Shown piece after piece: positions 36,701-48,974 of a DNA stretch of 64,000 nt (position 1 is the stretch's first letter; each line of letters opens with the position of its first letter). The notes below the pieces were generated by a model that made no database searches, was not told the origin of the DNA, and saw nothing but the letters and a program-made list of their open reading frames with translations. Source of the stretch: Amorphophallus konjac (taxonomy: Eukaryota > Streptophyta > Magnoliopsida > Alismatales > Araceae); NCBI GenBank assembly GCA_022559845.1, contig CM040121.1:341594243-341658242 (forward strand), in the 5' to 3' direction. Both the position numbers and the translations under genes were made by a program.

Positions 36701-38346
36701 TCAAAAGTTCATTTTCTAAATACACTTAGTTTAACTGAACCGCCAAGTCGGGTCCGGGTGTCTAAAATCTGAAATACTGGTCAAATGGCCGTGTTGATCA
36801 TTCCAACATAACCTGGGAGGTGAAAGTGACCTGTCAGAACTGACGGAATCCAAATCGGATGCCCGGTTTGAGCTCGGCGCTCAAAAGTTCATTTTCTAAA
36901 TACACTTAGTTTAAATGAACTGCCAAGTCGGGTCCGGGGGTATTAAATCTGAAATACCGGTCGGATCGCCATGCCGATCATTCCAACACGACCTGGGAGA
37001 TGAAAGTTACTTGGTAGAACTGACGGAATCCAAATTGGATGCCCGGTTTGAGCTCGGCGCTCAAAAGTTCATTTTCTAAATACACTTAGTTTAAGTGAAC
37101 TGCCAAGTCGGGTCCGGGGGTCTAAAATCTGAAATACCAGATAGATGGCCATGCCGATCATTCCAACATGACCTGGGAGATGAAAGTGACTTGTCAAAAT
37201 TGACGTAATCCAAATCGGATGTCCGGTTTGAGCTCGACGCTCAAAAGTTCATTTTCTAAATACACTTAGTTTAAGTGAACTGCCAAGTCGGGTCCGAGTG
37301 TCAAAAATATGAAATACTGGTCGGATGGCCATGCCGATTATTCCAAGACGACCTGAGAGATGAAAGTGACTTGTCAGAACTGACGGAATCTAAATCGGAT
37401 GCCTGGTTTGAGCTCGGCGCTCAAAAGTTCATTTTCTAAATACACTTAGTTTAAATGAACTGCCAAGTCGGGTCCGGGGGTCTAAATCTGAAATACCAGT
37501 CGGATGGCCATGCTGATCATTCCAACACGACCTGGGAGATGAAAGTTACTTGTCAGAACTGACGGAATCCAAATCGGATGTCCGGTTTGAGCTCAGCGCT
37601 CATAAGTTCATTTTCTAAATACACTTAGTTTAAGTGAACTGTCAAGTCGGGTCCGGGGGTCTAAAATCTGAAATACCAGTCGGATGGCCATGTCGATCAT
37701 TCCAACACGACCTTGGACATGAAAGTGACTTGTCAGAACTGACGGAATCCAAATCGGATGCCCGGTTTGAGCTCGGCGCTCAAAAGTTCATTTTCTAAAT
37801 ACACTTAGTTTAAGTGAACTGCCAAGTCGGGTCCGGGTGTCTAAAATCTGAAATACTGGTCAGATCGCCGTGTCGATCATTCCAACACAACCTGCAAGAT
37901 GAAAGTGACTTGTCAGAACTGACGAAATCTAAATCGGATGTCCAGCTTGAGCGCGGCGCTCAAAAGTGTATTTTCTAAATACACTTAGTTTAAGTGAATT
38001 ACAAAGTCGGGTCCGGGGGTCTAAAATCTGAAATACTGGTCGGATGGCCATACCGGTCTTTCCAACATGACCTGGGATATGAAAGTGACTTATCAGAACT
38101 GACGGAATCCAAATCGGATGCCCGGTTTGAGCTCGGCGCTCAAAAGTTTATTTTCTAAATACACTTAGTTTAAGTGAACTGCCAAGTCGGGTCCGGGGAT
38201 CTAAAATCTGAAATACCAGTCGGATGGCCGTGCCGATCATTCCAACACGACCTGGGAGATGAAAGTGACTTGTCAAAACTGACGGAATCCAAATCGGATG
38301 CCCGGTTTGAACTCGGCGCTCAAAAGTTCATTTTCTAAATACACTT
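24765..38346. repeat. 180-bp satellite array, block 3
   Basis: The largest block holds about 75 monomers. A-B-C-D variant tetrads start at about 26329, 29358, 31896, 34416 and 36036, with an A-B pair alone at about 33336. Irregular monomers occur at 27735 and about 30632 (the same 30-bp deletion), at 30417/30418 (a duplication scar), near 35633 (a small loss) and near 36254 (about 21 bp lost). The block ends in the 17-bp target duplication (38330-38346) of the LINE. No genes are present. Confidence 0.97.
27520..32955. repeat. Out-of-register tandem segmental duplication in the satellite
   Basis: Copy 1 (27520-30417, 2898 bp) is followed directly by copy 2 (30418-32955). They share private variants not seen elsewhere: a CAAATGAACTGCC deletion monomer (27731/30629), GGTGCGGGGG (28291/30829), GTGAAGGGCC (28814/31352), GGATTTCCATGCC (29582/32120) and ACAACTAGAGAGATG. 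The offset is 2898 bp up to about 30820 and 2538 bp after it, so copy 2 lacks exactly two monomers. The junction joins monomer position 159 to position 112, so the unit is not a whole number of monomers and one hybrid monomer marks the join. Confidence 0.85.
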
Positions 38347-38485
38347 TTTTTTTAAATCCGGTCAATACCTATTGCGGCGGGGAAGAGTGGAGCGATCACC
38401 CCTAAGAAGGGGAGAGGTGCTCAACCCCAACCACCCAACAGAAAATGGTATATAAATATAGAAGTAAGCAAGAGGTACAAAAGAT
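38347..38485 (-). other. LINE 3' untranslated region and poly(A)
   Basis: About 140 bp lie between the ORF2 stop and the target duplication. The strand ends in a short A run (plus-strand T run at 38346-38353) that adjoins the target duplication. No other feature is visible. The short tail suggests shrinkage or a short original tail. Confidence 0.8.
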
Positions 38486-41400
38486 CTAGGGCCGTACAGA
38501 TGGGCACCCCACCTTATCCAGCCGGTAGGGTCCCTTTACAGAAGTTGGAAGATCAGCCCAAGATATCCAAAAAGAGGAAGATGGCTGGTAGCATCCTACA
38601 GCAGCCAGCATGTCAGCCATTTGATTTGCTTCCCTAAATACATGGGAGATGGAAACTTCCATGGAGCTAAGAGCAGCTGCCACATCATACAAAATAAGGG
38701 TAAGCCTCCACGGACAAGAGAAATGGCCGTTGACAATTTCTGCCAGAACAAGGGAGTCAGTCTCCACTGCAATAGACCGCACCCCACGATGAGAGCAAAG
38801 AAGAAGACCATCCCGAAGAGCAAGGGCTTCAGCTTCCAGGCTGGAAGTGGCATGAGGGTATGGAGCAGCCGCAGCCCAAACAAGGGCTCCCCGAGAGTCA
38901 CGTAGGACAGCCCCACCTCCTGCAACACCCGATCCGCGCTTGAAAGCGCCATCAACATTCATCTTTAATTGTCCCGTGGGTGGGGGAAACCACCTAATTA
39001 GCCGCGGAAGGTTGGGATGTGACACCTTCAAAGGAATTCCCCAAGTCTGAAGTAGTTCCTTTTGATGGGGAAGGAGGTCGCGACCTTCGAGCTGACCGCT
39101 TTGGGCAATAGCACGTAAAGATTGCATTACTCTGCAAAATATATGACGAGAATTCATGGGCCGACCTTCAAAACGTGCCATGTTCCTGCTGTGCCACAGT
39201 TCCCAAATGCCACCAAGGAAAAAGCATCTGCCCAAGGTCCCAGCAGCAGAGGAAGGATGCAACATACTCAAGGATTCTGCTATGACCGCCGCGGCTGAGT
39301 GGGCTGCACTAACATTGAAAGGGATGAAGTCTGAATAGGTGGACCAGAATTCCTTCGCCACAGAACTATGAAAAAGCAGGTGCAAATCAGTTTCCAAGCA
39401 AGGGTTGGTGCAACAGTTACATTGGGAGCAGAATGGGACGCCACACAACATGATTGTGTTGTCAACCGGGAGGCAACCGTGCAATACCCGCCAGGTGAGT
39501 ATGGACCACTTAAGGGGAATGTGGTGGTCCCAAATGAGCTGCCAAGTTTGAGATGCAGTGGGGGATAATAGCTTTCGGACAGAACTGGTGGAGAACACCC
39601 CATCAGTGGTGAGGGTCCACACCCAATGGTCATGTGGGGAGGTGGAGGCCACAATGTGGTTCAAGGAAATATTTGGACAATACTGCCTAGCCACGTCAAG
39701 GCTTGCCTGCGCATGGCCAAAGAGGACATTGCCCACCGTGCTAAGCTTCTCCTGCAGGTGGTCCCAAACTTGAGTAGGCAAATAGTCTTTGAGTGGTGTA
39801 CTGCCCGCCCAAGCATCAAGCCAAAAGGAGGCGGTGGACTGCTCCTTTGATATGAACACCCGATGGTTGGTCTGAATAAGACCGGCTGCTAACTGCCAGA
39901 GAGACCGTTCCGCTGCTGTAGTGAGTTTGAAAGAGGCCATAGAAAAATGCTCCCCATGTAAGTATTTAGCACGGAAAAAAGTGGCCCAAGGGGTGGACCC
40001 TGTAATAGCTCTCCACAGAAGTTTAGTCCGCAAGCCTATTTGGAGAGTGTAGAGATTAAGAACCCCCAAGCCACCACTTTCCATCGGCCTAGAAATAGTA
40101 GTCCAATCTTTCCAATGCTTCTTAGGGGAACCTTCATATGAGCCCCAAAAGAAATTAGCAAGAAGTCTATGGAAGCCTTTAAAAATGGTCTTCGGGATGG
40201 CTGTGGATGCAAGAGTATAAATAGGCAAAGTAGATAGCACATGCCGGATGAGAATAAGCCATCCTCCAGAGGTTAAAAATGCCGATTTCCACCCTTGTAA
40301 CTTGGCCGCAGCATTAGCAAGAAGATAAGAGAAGTGGCGTGGTGTACTACGACCCGAGAAGAGAGGGATTCCCAGGTAGGTAAAAGGGAGAGCAGCAAGT
40401 TTGAAGCCTGTGACCTCCGCTATCTTCCTGCTGAAAGATGAGGGGGCATGCCGACCCACAATAAAAGAGCTCTTGGTGGGATTTATAAGTTGACCAGAAG
40501 ATACCTCATATTTTTTAAGGTAAGACATGAGGGCCCTGAGGTGGCGAACAGAACCATTTGAGAACAGCAGTGTGTCATCTGCATAGAGTAGGTGGGACAC
40601 GTTGGGGCAGCGACCAAGGGTGTGGAACCATGCCCCGCGGCTCTGTCAAAAGAGAGCCGATAGTCCACGACTAAGGGCCTCCTCCGCGATAATAAATAGA
40701 GCCGGAGCAATGGGGTCACCTTGCCGTAGACCTCTAGAAGATCTGAAAAAGTCATGGGACTTCCCATTGACAAGGATAGAGAACCAGCAGTTAGTGAGAA
40801 GAGGCTCAATGAGGGATATGACAGAGAGATCAAACCCAAACCTTCGTAGCACCGAAAATAGGAAGTCCCATTCCATCCGGTCATAGGCCTTGGCCATATC
40901 AATCTTGAAAATAACATTCCGCCCGCGGCATTTGTTGTTGAGGTGTTGTATCATCTCGCGGGCTAAGCTTATATTTTCAATAATAGATCTGTCTTGTACA
41001 AACGCACCTTGCTCCTCTGAAATTGAAATAGGAAGAACAGCCGCCAACCGGTCACTAAGAACACGTGAGATAACCTTGTAGAAGAAGTTACATAGGCTGA
41101 TTGGGCGGAAATCTGCACAAGACTGCGGGTTATCCACCTTAGGGATTAAAGCAACTAAAGAGGCAGTGAAGCTTCGAGGCAGTAGGTGACCACAAAAATA
41201 AGCTTGGACGCCTGCAATGACCTCTGGCCCAATGAAGTCCCAGCTGGCTTGGAAGAAGTGACCCGTGAACCCATCCGGCCCCGGTGCACTATCAGGAGAT
41301 AGGCTAAAAACAATGTGCTTAATCTCATCGGCGGTGGGAACAGCACGAAGCTGAGCATTGTGGTGCTCAGCCAGCAAGTGAGGTATTGTTGAGAGAACGT

Positions 41401-42637
41401 TCTCATGCAAGTAGTGCGGGGAAGAGGTGAATCCCTTAGAGAAATGAGACAGAAGCATATTAGCAATATCCTCTGGCCGGTCTGCCATGGACCCATCCTC
41501 ACGGAGCAATGTCAAAATAGAAGACCTTCGACGCTGAGAAGTAGCATAAGCGTGGAAGAATTTCGTATTGTGATCGCCCTCCTTTAACCAATGAATCCTA
41601 GATTTTTGTCTCCAATAAAGTTCTTCCTGTAGGTGTGCTTGTTCTAGCTTGTTCTTTGCAGAGAGGAAATTTGACAAGTGTTCCTCAGAAGGATGGCAGT
41701 CAAAGGACTCTTGTGCCACCGAGAAAGCGTCTTCTGCAACCTGTACATTAACAAAAACATTTTGAAAAGTATTTTGATTCCATTCTCTGTAGAAATTTTT
41801 CATGTGTTTTAGCTTAAGAGCCATATTGACCAATGGTAATGATGAGCAGGGGCCCGCTGCCCAGGCAATTTGAGAGTCATGCTGAAAGCATTTGTGAGTC
41901 CTCCACATATGTTGGAAGCAGAATATAGAGGGGAATCTGTGGTGTTCAGAATGCACAGTAAGTAACAATGGACTGTGATCACTACATGCCCTAGAAAGGT
42001 GTTGGACGGATAACCGCGGGCAGGAAATAGGCCATGCTCCATTGAAGAAAACTCTGTCCAGTCTCGCCCAAATTCCATTAGCCCGCTGGCCATTATACCA
42101 GGTGTGGGGCTGTCCCGAGAACCCGGCATCCTCCAAACCAGAGGCTGATATACAAGCTTGGAAGTCTAATGAAGATAAGGAGAAGGCTTGTCTACCCCCT
42201 CGTTTCTCAGAAGGATGAAGAATGCTGTTAAAATCACCACCAATCAACCAAGGTTTTGTACATTGAGCAGAGAAATCCATCAGATGATCCCATAACAGGC
42301 GGCGCTCAGAAATAGTGCAGTTAGCATGGACAATAGTAATATAAGTCGTGACACCCATGTTGGAAGAAACCTGAAGGGTGATTTGCTGTTCAGAGGCTGA
42401 GATAAGAAGAGCATCTATTGGAGACTTCCAGAAAACCCAAATTCTTCCTTTATCAGAACAGTTTGCAGAGCAGTAATCCATGCGGAACTTCCGTTTGAAC
42501 CTCTCCATCCAAGGGCCACCAAGCTTTGGCTCGAGTATAGCAACAAAAGGAAGGTTATACTTCCGAATAAGCAACTTCAGTCTGCTGACTGATTGGGCAT
42601 TCCCCAAGCCCCGGATGTTCCAAATTAAAGCATTCAT
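38486..42637 (-). pseudogene. LINE ORF2: endonuclease, reverse transcriptase, RNase H, one stop
   Basis: One frame of 1384 codons runs from ATG 42637 to 38486, broken only by TGA at 40648-40646 (codon 664). Residues 1-225 are an APE-type endonuclease (MNALIWNIRGLGN, E36, GGDFN 133-137, SDH 219-221). The reverse transcriptase spans about 440-760: PDGF, FKIDMAKAYD with Asp580, RGLRQGDP near 635-642, then YADD with Asp687 and Asp688 beyond the stop. A zinc-binding segment with several Cys lies near 1035-1090. A C-terminal RNase H (about 1225-1350) keeps VDGAF Asp1229, Glu1268, TDS Asp1294 and Asp1342. An RNase H of this kind is known from plant L1 elements. The stop separates the FKID and YADD parts of the active site, so this copy cannot make full enzyme without readthrough. 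Confidence 0.93.
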
Positions 42638-44784
42638 AATTCAGGTAGATCATTGGAGCATCCCGAGTTGGTCCTGCGCGACCGGCGACGAGGGCAGACA
42701 CCACGTTCCCCTGGGTCTAGGGTGGGGGCTAAACCAACAAAGTTGGCATGTGCTGCAGGCAGTTCAGGGAAATGAGAGAGTGGCTCCAAGCCTGGCACAG
42801 TGAGGACTTGTATAATTGGACGCATAGACAGAGAGTGCTCCTCTGCGGATGGGCCAGACACCTCGTGGCCAGTGACAGGAGCATGAGTGCCAGTGCAGTC
42901 GATCACCGAAGGGAGGGAATCCGATGGAGCTGAACAGGTGATGCTGTCACTGGCGATCGCGTTGCCAAAAGGAGGCTCATGGGCAGAACACAAGTGAGCG
43001 GAGGGCTGAAGACAGGAAGAATCCGCCAGAGGGGCCATGCCATCTGCCAAGTCAGAGCGCACTGAGGCTGATATGGGTGCACCGCAGTAAGCAGGCAGGT
43101 CCCCTACAGGAGGAGTCTGAAGGTCCGCCACACTCGTCCCCACAGCAACAGGAGCCCTGGAGCCCAGGACACCCACCGATACAGAGGCCATAGCAGGATC
43201 TGGAGGAGGAGCCGGCCCGCCAGCTAGCGGTGGGAGGCCAGGAGCAGGGCGGACGTGGCCATCGCCCACCGACGGCGACGAAGCGGTGCCAGCCTGGGGG
43301 CGGGGGCCCAAGACTGCCTTCGTGGGCACAGGAAGAGTGCCAGACCCAGAGGTTGCAACAGCAACGGCCTGGAGGGAGGGCCCTCCAGCCATCGGCAGAG
43401 GTGGGAGAGGGGTGACAATCCGTCCTTCAGTGAGCGTGGTGACAGCCACAGGCGAGGGGCCAACGATAGGGGCAGCAGTGCCCTGTGGGGTTAGAACAGG
43501 GCCCGGGCCCTCCTCAGACGTCGCCACTGAAGGAGAAGAGGCAGGCAGGGGGGCCTCCACTGCGGGGACCGGTTGCCAAGCGCGCAGAGGCTCAGCTGGT
43601 TCCTTGGCCGGACCAGGAGCACCAACATTGGCCTTCCCATCACCCCCTTTTTTGCATTTGGCAGGCAGGTGACCAAGACGTTTACAGGTCGTGCAAAATT
43701 GGGGAGGGTTCTGGTAGACAAGCTGCTGCCAAGAACCGGCCCCTCCAATGCCCACCCAGACACGCTTGGGCAGGGGCTTCGAAATGTCGAGCTGCACACA
43801 TACTCGAGCAGCTTGCGTGCGAGTGAGACATAGCGTATCCCTGGCAATCTGCAAGACAGGTCCTATAGTCCCTGCAATGGAGTGAATCATAGCTTCACAA
43901 AAGAAATTAGGAGGAAGGCCCGGGAGATCAATCCAAACAGGAAGGAGGGTGGAGTCTTCATCAGGCGAGAAATGGAGGGTCCATCTGGAGAACAGAAACA
44001 GTCTTCCTTTGACATAGAGAGATTCCTTCAATAGCACTTGGAGGAAATCTTGCTTGTTGTGAAACCTGAGAAGTAGATGGCGTGCGTCCAAAGAGCTAAT
44101 GACAAAATCTTGAGCAAAGTGGAATCTCTGCACAAGATGAGCACGTGTGTCTTGGAAGGATGGCCGCCCCTGGGGAGTGCGGGCGACAATGGCAAACTCA
44201 AGGGCCTTGCAAGATGCGTTGACCTCTGCCATGCTAAAGAAGGCCGCCGGCTCACCCGCATCAGTGAGGGCCGGTGCATGAACCAGGAGGTTAGATGGAG
44301 GTGGGACAAAAGTTTTAAGAACTGCCTGAGCAAAGGAGGGGGGAGGCGCCATCCGAACTCCATCAGAGGGGCTGGAAATGGGGCCAGCTACACCTGCAGT
44401 GGAAGATGGCTGCACCACGCTCGCGGGCTGAGAAACAGTGGCTTCGAGAACAGCATCTGGTGTGGGGGAAAAGGAGGCAACCGCAGACCTAAAGGAGGCC
44501 GGAGCATCGTTGCCCACACCGTCCCCAGCAGGAGCAGAGCGAGGAAGAGAGCCAGAGGACGGCGGAGGGGCAGTAGACAACCCGGGGTTCAAAGACGAAG
44601 GTGTGTTGCGACCTGCAGCAGGCTTTGTCGGAGAAGAGACCTCCCCCGTATTGACGTGTCGAGCAGGATGGGGCGCATTGGGGTCCGCGGGACCTGCAGC
44701 ACCGGCCAGAGGAGCAGTCAACGGCGCAATAGGTGGGCGTGGAGCGGTCAGGGGGGGCGAGAGGGCCCACCCCTGGCCGGCCAT
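42634..44784 (-). CDS. LINE ORF1: DUF4283-like RNA-binding protein with one zinc knuckle
   Basis: An intact 716-residue frame. Residues 1-180 are Pro/Ala/Ser-rich and probably disordered. Residues 180-340 resemble the DUF4283 domain found in plant LINE ORF1 proteins (LPVWIDLPGLPPNFF at 281-295). One CCHC knuckle, CTTCKRLGHLPAKC, lies at 364-377. A Pro/Gly/Ala-rich tail follows. It probably coats the LINE RNA. Its TGA (42636-42634) overlaps the ORF2 ATG (42637-42635) as ATGA, suggesting stop-restart translation of ORF2. The start at 44784 gives the longest frame and leaves a leader of about 87 bp. The long plus-strand frames across this region come from its GC-rich composition and are not genes. 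Confidence 0.92.
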   Translation of the reverse strand: MAGQGWALSPPLTAPRPPIAPLTAPLAGAAGPADPNAPHPARHVNTGEVSSPTKPAAGRNTPSSLNPGLSTAPPPSSGSLPRSAPAGDGVGNDAPASFRSAVASFSPTPDAVLEATVSQPASVVQPSSTAGVAGPISSPSDGVRMAPPPSFAQAVLKTFVPPPSNLLVHAPALTDAGEPAAFFSMAEVNASCKALEFAIVARTPQGRPSFQDTRAHLVQRFHFAQDFVISSLDARHLLLRFHNKQDFLQVLLKESLYVKGRLFLFSRWTLHFSPDEDSTLLPVWIDLPGLPPNFFCEAMIHSIAGTIGPVLQIARDTLCLTRTQAARVCVQLDISKPLPKRVWVGIGGAGSWQQLVYQNPPQFCTTCKRLGHLPAKCKKGGDGKANVGAPGPAKEPAEPLRAWQPVPAVEAPLPASSPSVATSEEGPGPVLTPQGTAAPIVGPSPVAVTTLTEGRIVTPLPPLPMAGGPSLQAVAVATSGSGTLPVPTKAVLGPRPQAGTASSPSVGDGHVRPAPGLPPLAGGPAPPPDPAMASVSVGVLGSRAPVAVGTSVADLQTPPVGDLPAYCGAPISASVRSDLADGMAPLADSSCLQPSAHLCSAHEPPFGNAIASDSITCSAPSDSLPSVIDCTGTHAPVTGHEVSGPSAEEHSLSMRPIIQVLTVPGLEPLSHFPELPAAHANFVGLAPTLDPGERGVCPRRRSRRTNSGCSNDLPEL

Positions 44785-44871
44785 GGCCGGCGGCCACCCA
44801 CCCTAGGGCAAAACGTGAGAGCCACGAATAGGAAACGGAGGGGGGGGGAACTGGAAGGAAAGAAACGGATT
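44785..44871 (-). other. LINE 5' leader
   Basis: The 87 bp between the 17-bp target duplication and the ORF1 start read pyrimidine-rich on the coding strand, with a run of C (plus-strand G run near 44840-44848). A short 5' region next to an intact target duplication indicates little or no 5' truncation. No promoter motif could be assigned. Confidence 0.7.
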
Positions 44872-47506
44872 ATTTTCTAAATACACTTAGTTTAGGTGAA
44901 CTGTCAAGTCGGGTCCGGGTGTCTAAAATTTGAAATACTCATCGGATGGCCATGCTGATCATTCCAACACAACCTGGAAGATGAAAGTGACTTGTCAGAA
45001 CTGACGGAATCCAAATCGGATGTCCGGTTTGAGCTCGGCGCTCAAAAGTTTATTTTCTAAATACACTTAGTTTAAATAAACTGCCAAGTCGGGTCCTGGG
45101 GTCTAAAATCTGAAATACCAGTCGGATGGCCATGTTGATGATTCCAACACGACCTGGGAGATGAGAGTTACTTGTCAGAACTGACGGAGTCCAAATCGGA
45201 TGCATGGTTTGAGCTCGGCGCTCAAAAGTTCATTTTCTAAATACACTTAGTTTAAGTGAACTGCCAAGTCTGGTCCGGGGGTCTAAAATCTGAAATACCG
45301 GTCGGATCGCTGTGCCGATCCTTTAAACACAACTTGGGAGATGAAAGTGACTTGTCTGAACTGACAGAATCTAAACCGGATGCCCAGCTTGAGCTCGGCG
45401 CTAAAAAGTTCATTTTCTAAATACACTTAGTTTAAGTGAACTGCCAAGTCAGGTCCGGGGTCTAAAATCTGAAATACCGGTCGGATGGCCATACTGATCA
45501 TTCCAACACGACCTAGGAGATGAAAGTGACCTGTCAGAACTGACGGAATCCAAATCGGATGCCCGGTTTGAGCTCGACGCTCAAAAGTTTATTTTCTAAA
45601 TACACTTAGTTTAAATGAACTGCCAAATCGGGTCCGGAGGTATTAAATCTGAAATACCGGTCGGATCACCATGCCAATCATTCCAATACGACCTGGGAGA
45701 TGAAAGTTACTTGTCAGAACTGACGGAATCCAAATCGGATGACCGGTTTGAGCTCGGCGCTCAATAGTTCATCTTCTAAATACACTTAGTTTAAGTGAAT
45801 TGCCAAGTCGGGTCCGGGGGTCTAAAATCTGAAATACCGGTCGGATCGCCGTGCCGATCATTCCAACACAACCTAGGAGATGAAAGTTACTTATCAGAAC
45901 AGACGGAATCTAAATCGGATGCCCGATTTGAGCTCGGCGCTCAAAAGTTTATTTTCTAAATACACTTAGTTTAAGTGAACTGCCAAGTCGGGTCCGGGGG
46001 TCTAAAATCTGAAATACCAGTCAGATGGCCATGCCGATCCTTTCAACACAACTTGGGAGATGAAAGTGACTTGTCTCAACTGACAGAATCTAAATCGGAT
46101 GCCCATCTTGAGCTCGGCGCTCAAAAGTTCATTTTCTAAATACACTTAGTTTAAGTGAACTGCCAAGTTAGGTCCGAGGGTCTAAAATCTGAAATACCGG
46201 TCGGATGGGCATGCTGATCATTCCAACACGACTTGGGAGATGAAAGTGACCTGTCAGAACTGACGGAATCCAAATCGGATGCCCGGTTTGAGCTCGGCGC
46301 TCAAAAGTTCATTTTCTAAATACACTTAGTTTAAGTGAACTGCCAAGTCGGGTCCGGGTGTCAAAAATATGAAATACTGGTCGGATGGTCATGCCGATCA
46401 TTCCAACACAACCTGGGAGATTAAAGTGACTTGTCAGAACTGACGAAATCTAAATCGGATGCCCAGCTTGAGCTCGGCGCTCAAAAGTGCATTTTCTAAA
46501 TACACTTAGTTTAAGTGAACTACCAAGTCGGGTCCGGGGGTCTAAAATCTAAAATACTGGTCAGATGGCCATGCCGGTCAGTCCAACACGACCTGGGAGA
46601 TGAAAGTGACTTTTCAGAACTGACGGAATCTAAATCGGATGCCCGGTTTGAGCTCGGCACTCAAAAGTTCATTTTCTAAATACACTTAGTTTAAGTGAAC
46701 TGCCAAGTTGGGTCCGGGGGTCTAAAATCTAAAATACCAGTCGGATGGCCGTACCGATCATTCCAACATGACCTGGGAGATGAAAGTGACTTGTCAGAAC
46801 AGACGGAATCCAAATCGGATGCCCGGTTTTAGCTCGGCGCTCAAAAGTTCATTTTCTAAATACACTTAGTTTAAGTGAACTGCCAAGTCGGGTCCGGGGG
46901 TCTAAAATCTGAAATACCGGTTGGATCACCGTGCCGATCCTTTCAACACAACTTGGGAGATGAAAGTGACTTGTCTCAACTGACAGAATCTAAATCGGAT
47001 GCCCATCTTGAGCTCGGCGCTCAAAAGTTCATTTTCTAAATACACTTAGTTTAAGTGAACTGCCAAGTCAGGTCCGGCGGTCTAAAATCTGAAATACCGA
47101 TCGGATGGCCATGCTGATCATTCCAACACGACCTGGGAGATGAAAGTGACCTGTCAGAACTGACGGAATCCAAATCGGATGCCCGGTTTGAGCTCGGCGC
47201 TCAAAAGTTCATTTTCTAAATACACTTAGTTTAAATGAACTGCCAAGTCGGGTCCGGGGGTTTTAAATGTGAATTACCGGTCGGATCGCCATGCCGATCA
47301 TTCCAACACGACCTGGGAGATGAAAGTTACTTGTCAGAACTGACGAAATCCAAATCGGATGACCGGTTTGAGCTTGGCGCTCAAAAGTTCAACTTCTAAA
47401 TACACTTAGTTTAAGTGAACTGCCAAGTCGGGTCCGGGGGTCTAAAACTGAAATACCGGTCGGATCGCCATGCCGATCATTTCAACACAACCTAGGAGTT
47501 GAAAGT
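44872..47506. repeat. 180-bp satellite array, block 4
   Basis: About 14 to 15 monomers continue in register after the LINE. Variants with CCTTTCAACACAACTTGGG and CTCAACTGACAG recur near 46030 and 46940. An A-type monomer (CAGCTTGAG, GTGCATTTTC) is at about 46350-46520, but the full A-B-C-D order is not kept here. The block ends at AAAGT (47502-47506), the target duplication of the next LTR. Confidence 0.96.
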
Positions 47507-48974
47507 TGTAACGACCCGAGAATCTGATTACCGGGAAGGCCCGATAACCCGAGACTCGAACCGCCGCCCACGAGCCGGGAGGGCTCGGAACGGCTAAAAG
47601 GAGTGTGGAGGCACAAAGAAATAGGAAATAAAGCAGGACAACAATTAAACAATTAACAGAATTAAACAACTACAGCTGCAACGGAGTCCAGTCCAACAGA
47701 AAGTACAGTCTAAAGCAGTAAAAACGTACCACATGCCAAGTGAACACTCGGCCCGGCAAGCTGGCAACTAAGAACCTCCGCACAGCACCCTCAAACCTCG
47801 AGGCAGAACCACCGGACCTGTAACGCAGGGGTGAGCCTCCTGTCACTGGCCCAGTAGGGATCCCGCGGAACCCCAACTGAGAAACAACGGCAGAAGGAAA
47901 GCTACGCTAGCAAGAGAGCAACGGAAAGAAGTAACTACGAAAGCAGGAAAGTAACTACGGTGGCCGGCAAAACCTCGGCACTACAGCTACTCCTACTGTA
48001 CCATAACACACCCCAGACTCACGGCCAGGGGCTACCAAACTACACTAGAACCAGTCACACGGTACAAAAATTGACACACGTGCCACGGCGAGACAACCGA
48101 AACTCAACGGTCAACGCGACCAAAAACCCGAAGGTCGAAGTCACGCGACTGACAGTCTGTCACTCTCTGTCCAGAATAGGAGTACCTCCCACTAGAAGAA
48201 CGACCGGATGCGTCCCCTGACGTCTTACACCGCGTCACAAGTGTCTAGCTACGACGCCCTAGGTGTGAGACTCAGACACACACAATAACCAGTACCACAA
48301 CAAGGACTAGCTGGGGTCACGCTCGTCAGCGCGTGTCCTAAGCCCCCAACTACGTGTGCACACACAGACCATCTGCTCTAGGTCGGGTCCTCTAGCTGGT
48401 TTTCCCCCCCACTGGACTCTGGTGGCAAAGGCAAGAGGCCGACGGAAACCAGCCTAAAAACCGCGTCTCACCGGGTCGCGCTCTCCACCACTCCCAGGTG
48501 GGTCCGCACACGCGTGCGCAGGAAGCTACGACTAGTGGAGGATCACTGAGAGAGTAGACTCTCAAGACAACGGAAAATAACGTCCGAACCTGACGAAGTA
48601 CGGGGACCGTCCTACGTACCAGCACCATCGGACGGTGACCATGGTCGGAGAAGAAACGGACGCACCGCCCACGGCCAAACACATGACCCACTCGGGGATC
48701 ATCTTCCAGGAAGACTCACGACATGTGGGGTAACTCCACCGCATACACACCGATACACGGTGACTTGATCGAGCGAGAACACGGAAACCCGAAACGCCTG
48801 GGGCCATCCAGACCCACCAAGCCCACGGGTACGCTTATCGAGGTAACACGGCACCTCCAGACACCCCTAAACACGGACACGAAACCCACGGGGTGTCCGG
48901 GACACACACGGCCCAAGGGGAGCACGATCAACCACAAACCACCCGCTCCGGGTAGCCCGGCTGCTCACCTCCAT

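Larger units (their letters stand above)
38347..44871 (-). mobile_element. Full-length L1-type plant LINE
   Basis: This 6.5-kb minus-strand insertion has a 5' leader of about 87 bp, ORF1, ORF2, a 3' untranslated region of about 140 bp and a short poly(A) (T run at 38346-38353). It is flanked by a perfect 17-bp target duplication ATTTTCTAAATACACTT (38330-38346, 44872-44888) lying in the A/T-rich end of a satellite monomer. ORF1 and ORF2 are complete apart from one stop codon in ORF2, and the 5' end appears intact, so the copy is young. Unlike the GC-rich LINE, the flanking satellite continues in register on both sides. Confidence 0.95.

Noticed and set aside
44077..44880. 267-codon plus-strand frame and other long plus-strand frames at 43230-44880
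   Set aside because: They are antisense to LINE ORF1 in GC-rich Pro/Ala coding sequence, are Arg/Gly-rich and have no domain. They are shadows of the minus-strand gene.
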